Source of the DNA: Myxococcales bacterium
Lineage (GTDB): Bacteria; Myxococcota_A; Polyangia; Polyangiales; Ga0077539
Direction: 5' to 3'
DNA: 53,159 nucleotides
Assembly (NCBI GenBank): GCA_030652255.1
Contig: JAUSAZ010000074.1
Span: forward strand, 1-53,159
Part shown: positions 9,240 through 18,230 of the stretch, one piece after another
Position numbering within the stretch: position 1 is the first letter of the stretch
How the letters are laid out: the number at the start of each line of letters is the position of its first letter
Program-made: the position numbers and the translations under genes
The notes under the pieces: generated by a model
What the model was told of the DNA's origin: nothing
The model's database searches: none
The model's input: only the letters and a program-made list of their open reading frames with translations

Positions 9240-10654
9240 GGGCCGGCGCGCTGGTCTCGCTGGTGGGCCGCGACCTGCGGCGCTCGATGCGAACCTTCTG
9301 GGTGGCCGCGCTGGGCATCGCCGCGGGGGTCGCCACGCTGGTGTTCTTCCTCGGGCTCGCGGCGGGGATGCGGGCGGTGGTCTTCGGGAAGATCCTCCCC
9401 CTCGACCAGGTGGAGGTGATCCCCCCGGAGAGCAGCGTCGGGGCGGTGCTCTCGATGCTGGGCGCGCGGCCGCCGGGCATCGACGAGGCACAGGCGGCGG
9501 CGCTGCGGCGGGCGGAGGGCGTGCGGCTGGCGCTCCCGCGGCTCCGGCTGGCCTTCCCCACCTCGGGGCGGGGCGGGCGCGCGATGTTCGGTCGCGACGT
9601 GGGCTCCGGGGAGATCCCCGCGGACGGGGTCGACCCCTCCATGGTGCTGGGCGACCTGCGGCCGGGCGCGGACTTCGAAGACCCCATCGGGCGCGCCAGC
9701 AACCGGCCGTGCGCGTACGACGCCGACTGCGGCGCCGCGAGCGGGGAGTTCTGCGACCTCGTGTCGCTGCCGGTGTCGGGGCAGCCCCGTCCCGCGGGGC
9801 ACTGCTCGCCGCCCATCCCCGCGGTGGTGTCGCCGTACCTGGTGGAGGTCTTCAACGGGGCCATCGCGCCCGCCCACGGTCTGCCCCGGCTGGGCGACCT
9901 GCTGCTGCGCCAGGCCGAGGGATTGATCCTGGAGTGGGACCTCGGGCGCGCGGGCCTCGGGGCGGCGCGGCAGGGCACGCCGCGGCGGGTGCACGCGAAG
10001 CTGGTGGGCGTCTCACCCCGCGCGATGGACCTCGGGGTGACCGTCCCCATGGCGGTCGCGCGGCGGCTCAACCGCGAGTACGCGAGCGAGGACGCGGCCA
10101 CGCGCTACTCCTCGGTGGTGGTGTACCTGCGCGACCCGTCGCGGATGACCGAGGTCGCGGCGAGGGTGCGGGCCGAGGGCCTGGAGGTGCGCACCCGCGG
10201 CGCCGAGCAGATGGGGCTGCTGGCGACGGCGGTGACGGTGATCCTGTCGCTGGCGAGCGTGGTGACGGTGCTGGTGGCGGCGCTCAACATCGCGCACGGC
10301 TTCGCGGCGATGATCGCCGAGCGGCGCGGCGAGCTGGGGCTCCTGCGGGCCCTCGGGGCGACGCGGCGCGACGTGCGCCTGCTGCTGGTGCTGGAGGCCG
10401 CGGCCATCGGCGCGGGCGCGACGGCGCTGGGCCTCGCGGCGGGGCGGGCGGCGGCCTGGGGCTGCGACGTGGTGGCGCGCACCCGGCTGCCGGACTTCCC
10501 CTTCAAGCCCGACACGTGGTTCGTCTTCAGCGGGCGGATGGTGCTCGGGGTGCTGCTCTTCGGCGTGGCGGCCTGCGTGCTGGCCGCGCTGCGCCCCGCG
10601 TGGCGCGCGGCGAAGACCGACCCCGCGGCGGCGCTCTCTGGCGGCGTCGGGTAG
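9236..10654 (+). CDS. FtsX-like ABC permease with Cys-rich periplasmic insert
   Basis: 472 residues; the GTG at 9236 overlaps the TGA of the ATPase gene. A membrane segment at ~20-45 is followed by a ~250-residue periplasmic domain and three C-terminal segments, the FtsX/MacB layout. The coupling motif RRGELGLLRALGATRRDV precedes the third-from-last helix region. The periplasmic domain carries an insert with Cys159, Cys165, Cys173 and Cys190 (spacing C-x5-C-x7-C-x16-C, including PCAYDADC) that looks like the Cys-rich modules of nearby lipoproteins and is not usual in MacB-type domains. Only one permease is present, so a homodimer is likely. A role in lipoprotein or surface-protein export is inferred, not shown. 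Confidence 0.88.
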   Translation: MRAGALVSLVGRDLRRSMRTFWVAALGIAAGVATLVFFLGLAAGMRAVVFGKILPLDQVEVIPPESSVGAVLSMLGARPPGIDEAQAAALRRAEGVRLALPRLRLAFPTSGRGGRAMFGRDVGSGEIPADGVDPSMVLGDLRPGADFEDPIGRASNRPCAYDADCGAASGEFCDLVSLPVSGQPRPAGHCSPPIPAVVSPYLVEVFNGAIAPAHGLPRLGDLLLRQAEGLILEWDLGRAGLGAARQGTPRRVHAKLVGVSPRAMDLGVTVPMAVARRLNREYASEDAATRYSSVVVYLRDPSRMTEVAARVRAEGLEVRTRGAEQMGLLATAVTVILSLASVVTVLVAALNIAHGFAAMIAERRGELGLLRALGATRRDVRLLLVLEAAAIGAGATALGLAAGRAAAWGCDVVARTRLPDFPFKPDTWFVFSGRMVLGVLLFGVAACVLAALRPAWRAAKTDPAAALSGGVG

Positions 10655-10721
10655 CGCCCCGCCGACGAATACCCGGTTGGTAAAGTGTCGCCGGCGCCTT
10701 GACGGTGGCGACCCCAGGGGT

Positions 10722-10738
10722 GTGGCATCAGCGTCGCG
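10722..10738 (+). promoter_or_regulatory. Possible sigma-54-type promoter upstream of the MopE-type lipoprotein
   Basis: TGGCAT followed by five bases and TCGC keeps the GG-N10-GC spacing of sigma-54 promoters (GG at 10724-10725, GC at 10736-10737), 41 bases before the ATG. A TTGACG at 10699-10704 could instead be a sigma-70 -35 element, but the matching -10 is poor. Such short matches occur by chance in GC-rich DNA. Confidence 0.25.
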
Positions 10739-10778
10739 AAGCGCGGCGGGGAACGCCGGTTCGCGAGGAGCATTGCCC

Positions 10779-12458
10779 ATGAGATCCCTGGCGCCCTGGA
10801 TCGTGCTGTCGTGCCTTGTTGGTGCGGTCGGCTGTACGCAGACCGATGACGGAGAGGTCATCGAGCCCGGGATGGAGGCGTCGGTGCGCCCGCCCGACGA
10901 CGCCAACGCGGCGGGGGCGGACAACGGCTCGACGAGCCTGGACGCCGGGGCGACCGACACGGGCGAGGGCACGGACGCCGGGGTGATCACCCCGGGCGAC
11001 GACCTCGGCGCGAGCGGCGACGGGTCGTCGACGGGCGACGGGTCGACGCGGGGCGACGGCTCGATGACGGGCGACGACTCGGGCCTGCCGCGGGTGGGCC
11101 TGATGTCGGGCGGCGACATCTGCGGCAACGGCCTCGACGACGACCTGGACGGCGTCGTCGACCAGGACTGTCCCTGCGAGCCCGACACGACGCAGCCCTG
11201 CTACCCGGGCCGGGCCGACCAGGCCGGCGGAACACGCTGCCAGTGGGGCACGATGCGCTGCGCGGCGGGCGGCACCTGGCTCGCCTGCGCGGGCGCCGGG
11301 AGCCCGGAGATCGAGCAGTGCAACGGCGTCGACGACAACTGCGACGGGCGGGTCGACGAGGAGTGCTCGTGCCCGACCGAAGGGGCGACGCGGTCGTGCT
11401 ACGCCGGGCCCACGGGCACGCCCGGGGTCGGTCCCTGCGCGGGCGGCACCCAGACCTGCGCGCGCGACACCTTCGGCGAGCTCACCTGGGGCGAGTGCGC
11501 GGGCATGGTCGTGCCCAGCTTCGAGGCCTGCAACGGCGTCGACGACGACTGCGACGGCGTGGTCGACGAGGACTGCCGCTGCCGCCTCGGCGAGACGCGC
11601 TCGTGCTACCCGGGCGCCGAGGGGACCGCGGGTCGCGGGTCGTGCTTCGCGGGCACCCAGCGCTGCGTCGACCGGATGGCGGGCGGCTCGGACTGGAGCG
11701 TGTGCCAGCAGTTCTCCGGCCCCCGCGAGGAGACCTGCAACGGCGCCGACGACGACTGCGACGGCGACGTCGACGAGGACTGCCCCTGCACCACGGGCGA
11801 GACGCGCTCGTGCTTCGACGGCCCCCCGGCGTCGACCGCGATCGGGCAGTGCCGCGCCGGCTCGATGACCTGCACCGACGGCCGCTGGGGCGGGTGCGTC
11901 GGCCAGACGCTGCCCACGGCGGAACTCTGCAACCGGGTCGACGACAACTGCGACGGCCGCGTCGACGAGGGCTGCCTGTGCCCCGCCGGGCAGACGATGG
12001 TCTATCGCCAGCGCAACCTCCCCGTCGCGCCGATGTGCGGCATCCAGATGGGCGACGGCTGGGCGATGATGGACGACGCCTGCGAGGCCCGCCGCTGCCC
12101 CGACGGGCAGGTGTACGTGGAGGGCCCGATGCGCTTCTCGGGCTGCGTGGCGCCGCCGCCCACCTGCCGCCCGGAGCAGTTTCCCAACTACCTCCCGACC
12201 CGCGGCTGGGTCTGCGAGCAGGGCTGCCAGATGGTGATCCGCTTCGGCGGGGTGTTCGGCACCGAGGCCGTGTGCGCGGCGTGGCCCGACCAGATCGAGT
12301 GCCGCGAGACCTGCTTCCGCCACTTCCGCCCCGAGGTGCACGCCTGGGACTGCGCGGCGCGCTGCGCCGGCGGCTCGGCGGGCATCCTCTTCGCGGGCAT
12401 GCGCCTCTGCCTCCCGTGCCCCAACCCCCCGGGCGTGCGCATCCAGACCGGCGACTGA
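10779..12458 (+). CDS. Lipoprotein with five MopE-type metal-binding motifs
   Basis: 559 residues; ATG at 10779 with GAGGAG eight bases upstream. The signal peptide ends in a lipobox with VGC (Cys19-20 region), followed by a ~90-residue Asp/Gly/Ser/Thr linker. Then come five copies of the pattern C-N-x3-DD-x-CDG-x-VDE-x-C, beginning at about residues 115, 181, 251, 320 and 384; the first copy has Leu in place of the inner Cys. Between them lie Cys-rich spacers with SCY and GxC motifs. This is the putative metal-binding motif of MopE (Methylococcus copper-binding surface protein). The ~155-residue C-terminal part is also Cys-rich and unrecognised. Likely location is the outer membrane or cell surface; metal binding is inferred from the family. 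Confidence 0.85.
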   Translation: MRSLAPWIVLSCLVGAVGCTQTDDGEVIEPGMEASVRPPDDANAAGADNGSTSLDAGATDTGEGTDAGVITPGDDLGASGDGSSTGDGSTRGDGSMTGDDSGLPRVGLMSGGDICGNGLDDDLDGVVDQDCPCEPDTTQPCYPGRADQAGGTRCQWGTMRCAAGGTWLACAGAGSPEIEQCNGVDDNCDGRVDEECSCPTEGATRSCYAGPTGTPGVGPCAGGTQTCARDTFGELTWGECAGMVVPSFEACNGVDDDCDGVVDEDCRCRLGETRSCYPGAEGTAGRGSCFAGTQRCVDRMAGGSDWSVCQQFSGPREETCNGADDDCDGDVDEDCPCTTGETRSCFDGPPASTAIGQCRAGSMTCTDGRWGGCVGQTLPTAELCNRVDDNCDGRVDEGCLCPAGQTMVYRQRNLPVAPMCGIQMGDGWAMMDDACEARRCPDGQVYVEGPMRFSGCVAPPPTCRPEQFPNYLPTRGWVCEQGCQMVIRFGGVFGTEAVCAAWPDQIECRETCFRHFRPEVHAWDCAARCAGGSAGILFAGMRLCLPCPNPPGVRIQTGD

Positions 12459-12541
12459 CGCCCCGCCGGCACCTGTGGGCCTCCCGGCGGTTGCGCCGGG
12501 GGCCGCCTCGTCCGTAGCCTTCGGGGGAGGTCCAATCCCCG

Positions 12542-13831
12542 ATGGCTGTCAGCACCCTCGAAGCCTTGCGTGTTGGAACGCGAGCCCACCCCCGACCCGT
12601 CGGGTCGATGGTCTTCCTGGCCGAGCTCGCCGCGGGGCGCCTCTCGCTGGAGGGCTACGTCTCCCTCCTTCGCTCGCTCCGCGCGCTCTTCGCCGCCGCC
12701 GAGGGCGCCGCGGCCGCGGCCTCGCACCCCGCCGTGGCGGCGGTGTTCTCCCCCGCGGACAGCGCGCTCACCGCGCTCGCCGCCGACCTCGCCGCGCTCG
12801 ACACGGTGCCGCACCGCATCCTCTCCGACGCCGAGCTCCGCGCCACCGCCGCCGCGCAGGACCTCCGCGTCGCCGCCGCGTCCGCGCCGCTCCGCTCGCT
12901 GGGTCACCTCTACGTGCTCGCCGGGGTGCAGCGCGAGGCCGCGGCGCGACGCGGGCAGGTGGCCGCCGCGCTCGGCCTCGCGGGGCCTTCGGGCGTCGCC
13001 TTCGTCACCCGCAGCGAGGCGGGCGCCGCCGGGCGGTGGCGATCGCTCTCCGCGCGCCTGGACGGGCTGGCGCTGACGAGGCCCGAGCGCGCCGTCGTCG
13101 TGGCGGGCGCGGTCGACCTCCTCGGAGACCTGTCCGACGTGGTGTCGGCGCTGCCCTCGGCCGGGGTGTCGGCGCCGTCGGGCACGGCGATCCACCTCAA
13201 CCGCGAGGCGGGCTCGCACCCGGTGACGGGCGACCCGCGCGAGCTCGCGGCGGCGCTGCGCGCGGGCGAGCGCACCTGGGCGGAGCACCCGTATTACGAG
13301 CAGAGGTATGGCGAGCGCGGCCGGCGCTTCACGCGCTCGGACAGCGGGTGGCTGGTCACGCTGACCGCCGCGGCGCCGGCGGTCGTCGAGGGGGAGGTGG
13401 CGTGGCTGGCGCGGCTGCTCGCCGCCCGGGGGATGCCCCGGCTCTTGATGGAGCGGCACCTGCTCACGCTGCACGCCGAGCTGGTCGCCGCGGTGCCCGA
13501 CGAGGCGCCGCGCTACGCGAAGATCGCCGCGGCGGCGCGGGCCCTGGGCGACGCGCGGCGCGAGTGGGTGGGCGACGCGCGGCTGGCGGAGCTCGGTCGG
13601 CGCTTCGACGCGGCGGCGGGCCCGGCGCTGGCGGCGGCGCTCCCGGGGGTGGGCGAGCTCCTCGGCGGCGCGGTGGCCGACGAGCGCCACGGGTTGAGCC
13701 GCGCGGTGCCGAGCCTGACGGACTGGCTGACCGACCGGGCGCGCTTCCCCGAGCGCTGGGCCGCGGCGGTGACGGCGACGCTCGCAGCGGCGCGCGACGG
13801 CGCGCGCGGGGACGCCTCGCTGCATCCCTGA
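12542..13831 (+). CDS. Heme-oxygenase-like protein with extra C-terminal domain
   Basis: 429 residues, cytoplasmic, with GGGGGAGG about 11 bases before the ATG. The N-terminal ~190 residues resemble bacterial heme oxygenases of the BphO type: a His near the start (His16 in RAHPRP) in the proximal position, a helix with GRLSLEGYVSLLRSLRALF, LGHLYVLAG in place of the usual LGWLYVLEG, and a late helix with GRWRSL. The second half (~260-429), with AEHPYYEQRYG and MERHLLTLHAEL, is all-helical and may be another domain of the same fold class. No bacteriophytochrome gene is adjacent. It could be a true heme oxygenase or a heme-oxygenase/TENA-like protein without that activity. Confidence 0.6.
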   Translation: MAVSTLEALRVGTRAHPRPVGSMVFLAELAAGRLSLEGYVSLLRSLRALFAAAEGAAAAASHPAVAAVFSPADSALTALAADLAALDTVPHRILSDAELRATAAAQDLRVAAASAPLRSLGHLYVLAGVQREAAARRGQVAAALGLAGPSGVAFVTRSEAGAAGRWRSLSARLDGLALTRPERAVVVAGAVDLLGDLSDVVSALPSAGVSAPSGTAIHLNREAGSHPVTGDPRELAAALRAGERTWAEHPYYEQRYGERGRRFTRSDSGWLVTLTAAAPAVVEGEVAWLARLLAARGMPRLLMERHLLTLHAELVAAVPDEAPRYAKIAAAARALGDARREWVGDARLAELGRRFDAAAGPALAAALPGVGELLGGAVADERHGLSRAVPSLTDWLTDRARFPERWAAAVTATLAAARDGARGDASLHP

Positions 13832-13853
13832 GAGGGAAGGTCCCCCCCGAAGG

Positions 13854-14852
13854 TTACGGCGCCATGATGGAGCGCTCGAGGCGGTCGAGCTCGGCGCGCC
13901 GCCCCATGACGACGAGGGTGTCGTTCTCGGCGGGGGCCGTGTCGTCGGGCGGGTTGAAGACCACCTCGCTGTTGGCGCGGCGCAGCGCCACGATGAGCAC
14001 CCCGAACTTCTCCCGCAGGCGCGACTCGCGCAGCTGCCGCCCGCAGACGGCGCAGCCGGCGCGCAGCAACACCTCCTCGACCTGCACCTCGAGGTGCCCG
14101 GTTCGCTGGGCGAGGTCGAGGGAGTCGAGCACCGTGGGGTGCAGGATGGCGTTGGCGGCCACGTAGCCGCCGACGGAGAAGGGGGCCACCACGCGGTTGG
14201 CGCCGGCGCGCACCAGCTTGGCCTCGGTGGCCTCCTCCACGGCGCGGGCGACGATGAAGAGGTTGGGGTTGAGGGCGCGGGCGCTGAGGGTGAGGAAGAC
14301 GTTGTCGGCGTCGCCCCCGAGCGTGGCCACGAAGGCGCGCGCGCGGGTGATGCCCACCCTGGTGAGCAGCTCGTCGGAGCTCGCGTCGCCGGTGATGGTG
14401 ATGACCGACGGGGACTGGAGCGCCCCGAGGGCCTTCTCGTCGAGGTCGACGAGCACGACGGTGAGATCCGCCTTGACCAGGGCATGGGCGACGAGGCGCC
14501 CCATGCGGCCGGAGCCGCAGACGATGACGTGGTCGGTGAGCTTCGCGAGCTTGCGTTCCATGCGGAACCTCCGAACGAGGCGGGACAGGTGTCCAGAGAG
14601 GGCGAGGGCGATGACCGTGGACGTGGTGGAGAACAGGGTGAACACGCCGCTGAGGGCGAGGGCCATCGTGAACCAGCGCCCCGCGGCGGAGAGGGGATGG
14701 GTCTCGCCGTAGCCGACGGTCGTCACCGTAATGACCGTCATGTAGAGCGCGTCGGCGAAGGGCCAGCCCTCGACCAGCATGTAGCCCGCGGTGCCCCCCG
14801 CGATCAGGACGCAGGGAAACACCAGCAACGCCGCGACGTAACGGGCCTTCAC
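13854..14852 (-). CDS. Two-helix potassium channel with RCK (TrkA-N/TrkA-C) domains
   Basis: 332 residues. Two membrane helices (~5-27 and ~60-85) flank a pore loop with the K+ selectivity filter TTVGYGE (44-50). Residues ~107-230 are a TrkA-N Rossmann domain with GSGRMG (113-118) and an acidic residue after strand 2 (VDLDEK). Residues ~250-330 form a TrkA-C-like domain. This MthK-like layout describes an inner-membrane K+ channel gated by a ligand (Ca2+ or nucleotide) on the RCK ring. An unusual CAVC pair (Cys267, Cys270) lies at the start of TrkA-C and could bind metal or sense redox state. The gene converges on the heme-oxygenase-like gene with a 22-base gap. Confidence 0.92.
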   Translation of the reverse strand: MKARYVAALLVFPCVLIAGGTAGYMLVEGWPFADALYMTVITVTTVGYGETHPLSAAGRWFTMALALSGVFTLFSTTSTVIALALSGHLSRLVRRFRMERKLAKLTDHVIVCGSGRMGRLVAHALVKADLTVVLVDLDEKALGALQSPSVITITGDASSDELLTRVGITRARAFVATLGGDADNVFLTLSARALNPNLFIVARAVEEATEAKLVRAGANRVVAPFSVGGYVAANAILHPTVLDSLDLAQRTGHLEVQVEEVLLRAGCAVCGRQLRESRLREKFGVLIVALRRANSEVVFNPPDDTAPAENDTLVVMGRRAELDRLERSIMAP

Positions 14853-14918
14853 GGCGCGACGGTATCACCGCCCGCGCGGCTTGCGCCCGATCGTCACTCG
14901 CGCCGATGCTCCGCGTCG

Positions 14919-15587
14919 ATGCTCGAGCCCATCGCCGACAACCTCTGGACCGTCACCCGCGAACAGCGCTTCTGGGGCCTGGAGACGGGCACGCGCATGA
15001 ACATCGTGCGCCTCGCCGACGGGTCGCTCTTCGTGCACTGCCCGGTGGCCCTCGACGCCGAGACCCGCCGCGAGGTCGACGCGCTGGGCCCCGTGCGCGC
15101 GATCGTGTCGTCGAGCCTCTTCCATCACCTCTACATCGGGCAGTGGACGTCGGCCTACCCGAAGGCCTCGCTCTGGGGCTGCCCCGGCCTCGCGAAGAAG
15201 CGCCCCGACCTGCCGTGGACGGGCGTGCTGGGTGACGGCCCCGACGCCGCGTGGGAGGCCGACCTCGACCAGTTGCCCTTCACGTCGCGCTTCGAGCACG
15301 AGGTGGTGTTCCTGCACCGGGCGACGCGCACCCTCGTGTGCGCCGACGCGCTGCTCAACCTGTCGAAGCACCCCTCCGCGGTCACCCGGGCGGCGGCCTT
15401 CCTCATGGGCAACAGCGGGCCGGGCAAGGGCTACCTGGAGCGCATCGCCGTGCGCGACTGGGCGCTCGGGCGCAAGCAGGTCGATAGGATTCTCCAGTGG
15501 GACTTCGACGGGGTGCTGCTGGCCCACGGAGGCCTCGTGGCGCACGGCGGGCGCGAGGCCATGCGCGAGGCCTACGCCTGGCTGTGA
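14919..15587 (+). CDS. DUF4336-like metallo-beta-lactamase-fold protein
   Basis: 222 residues from the ATG at 14919, the first Met after which the sequence is family-like (MLEPIADNLWTV). Features typical of DUF4336 are the opening strand with xxLWxV, the FHHLYIGQW segment, the LWGCPGLAKKRPDLPW segment, and the closing LLAHGGLVAHGG with conserved His and Gly. The fold is related to metallo-beta-lactamases but the HxHxDH metal motif is absent, so catalysis is doubtful. It has no signal peptide. It is transcribed divergently from the K+ channel gene; no functional link is apparent. Confidence 0.75.
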   Translation: MLEPIADNLWTVTREQRFWGLETGTRMNIVRLADGSLFVHCPVALDAETRREVDALGPVRAIVSSSLFHHLYIGQWTSAYPKASLWGCPGLAKKRPDLPWTGVLGDGPDAAWEADLDQLPFTSRFEHEVVFLHRATRTLVCADALLNLSKHPSAVTRAAAFLMGNSGPGKGYLERIAVRDWALGRKQVDRILQWDFDGVLLAHGGLVAHGGREAMREAYAWL

Positions 15588-15698
15588 GCGGCACCGCTGC
15601 GCCCCCGGGAGGTTGACGAAGAGCCCCGTTGTCGGGCTTGATCTGCGCGCAGGAAGCGGGGGTCTGGCGCTCCCTCTCGACACACCAGAGGGCGGCTC

Positions 15699-17114
<1,416 letters not shown>

Positions 17115-17131
17115 AGGATGAGAGGCGACGC

Positions 17132-18220
17132 GTGACGCGGTGGTCAGTGGCGGCGGGGGTCGTGGGGCTGTTGATCGCGGCGCGGCCGGCGGGCGCGCAG
17201 ACGGAGGGCACGTCGGCGCAGTACGAGCGCGGCGTTGGCCTGCGCGAGCAGCACCGTGACGAGGAGGCGCTCGCGGTCTTCCGCGGGGTGTACGAGACGA
17301 CCCACGAGGCGCGGGCGCTGGCGCAGGTGGCGCTGGCGGAGGGGGAGCTCGGACGGCTGGTCGACGCAGAGGCGCACCTCGTGGAGGCGCTCACGCACAG
17401 CGACGAGCGGTGGATCCGACGCAACCGACGCAGCCTGGAGACCGCGCTGGAGCGGCTGCGGACGCACCTCGGATCGCTGGCGGTGGAGTGCGCGACGCCC
17501 GGCGCCGAGCTGTGGATCAGCGGGCAGCGGGTGGCGGGGCTGCCGATGGCGCGGCCGCTGCGGGTGGTGTCCGGGACGGTGACCTACGAGGTGCGCGCGA
17601 GCGGCTTTGCGACGGTGAGCCGGAGCGTGCAGGTGCCAACCGCGCCGGTGCTACAGGAGCGGGTGGAGCTGCAGCCGCAAGCGAGCGCGGTGGCGGCAGC
17701 GCCGGTTGTGGCGCCGCCGGTCGAGGCGACGCCGGTTGCGACCACGGCGGCGGCTACAGCGGCGACGCCTGTGGTGGTGGCGACGGTACCGGCATCGGCG
17801 GTGAGCGCGCCGGTGCAGGAGAGAGCGGCGGCCCCGCTGGCGCCCGATGGTGGTGGGCGCCGAACGCTGGCGTGGGTGGGCATCGGGGCCTCGGCGGCCC
17901 TGGTGGCGGGGGGCGTGGTGGCGATGGTGATGAGGGAGGCGGCGGCCGGGCGCTACAACGTCGGCGGGTGCCTGGGGGAAGGGGTTCCGGTGGAGAGCGA
18001 GCCGACGGCGGCGTGTCGCGACGACCGGGAGACAGTGTCGACGATGCAGACGCTGGGGGTCGTGGGCCTGGTCGCGGGCGGGGCGCTGGCCGTGGGGTCG
18101 GTGGTGCTGATGGTGACCGCACCGGGCCGAGGTGGGAGCCGCGAGCGGGCGACGGGGATGCGGGTCGTCTGCGGAGGCGGTCCCGGGACCATCGGCGTGG
18201 CGTGCGGCGGGGCGTTCTGA
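17132..18220 (+). CDS. Secreted TPR-like/PEGA-domain protein
   Basis: 362 residues, GTG start at 17132, 17 bases after the kinase gene. The signal peptide ends near PAGAQ. Residues ~30-110 form a TPR-like helical region (YERGVGLREQHRDEEAL, then EALTHSDERWI). Residues ~115-180 form a PEGA-type beta domain with GAELWISGQRV and YEVRASGF. After an Ala/Val/Pro-rich linker there are two hydrophobic segments (~250-272 and ~305-327) that likely anchor the C-terminus. Such proteins commonly follow Ser/Thr kinase genes in myxobacteria. Exact role unknown. Confidence 0.8.
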   Translation: MTRWSVAAGVVGLLIAARPAGAQTEGTSAQYERGVGLREQHRDEEALAVFRGVYETTHEARALAQVALAEGELGRLVDAEAHLVEALTHSDERWIRRNRRSLETALERLRTHLGSLAVECATPGAELWISGQRVAGLPMARPLRVVSGTVTYEVRASGFATVSRSVQVPTAPVLQERVELQPQASAVAAAPVVAPPVEATPVATTAAATAATPVVVATVPASAVSAPVQERAAAPLAPDGGGRRTLAWVGIGASAALVAGGVVAMVMREAAAGRYNVGGCLGEGVPVESEPTAACRDDRETVSTMQTLGVVGLVAGGALAVGSVVLMVTAPGRGGSRERATGMRVVCGGGPGTIGVACGGAF

Positions 18221-18230
18221 GGGGGATGTG

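Noticed and set aside
12188..14485. Long minus-strand open frame overlapping the heme-oxygenase-like gene and K+ channel gene
   Set aside because: Composition is Arg/Pro/Ala-rich with no motif, and recognisable proteins occupy the other frames.
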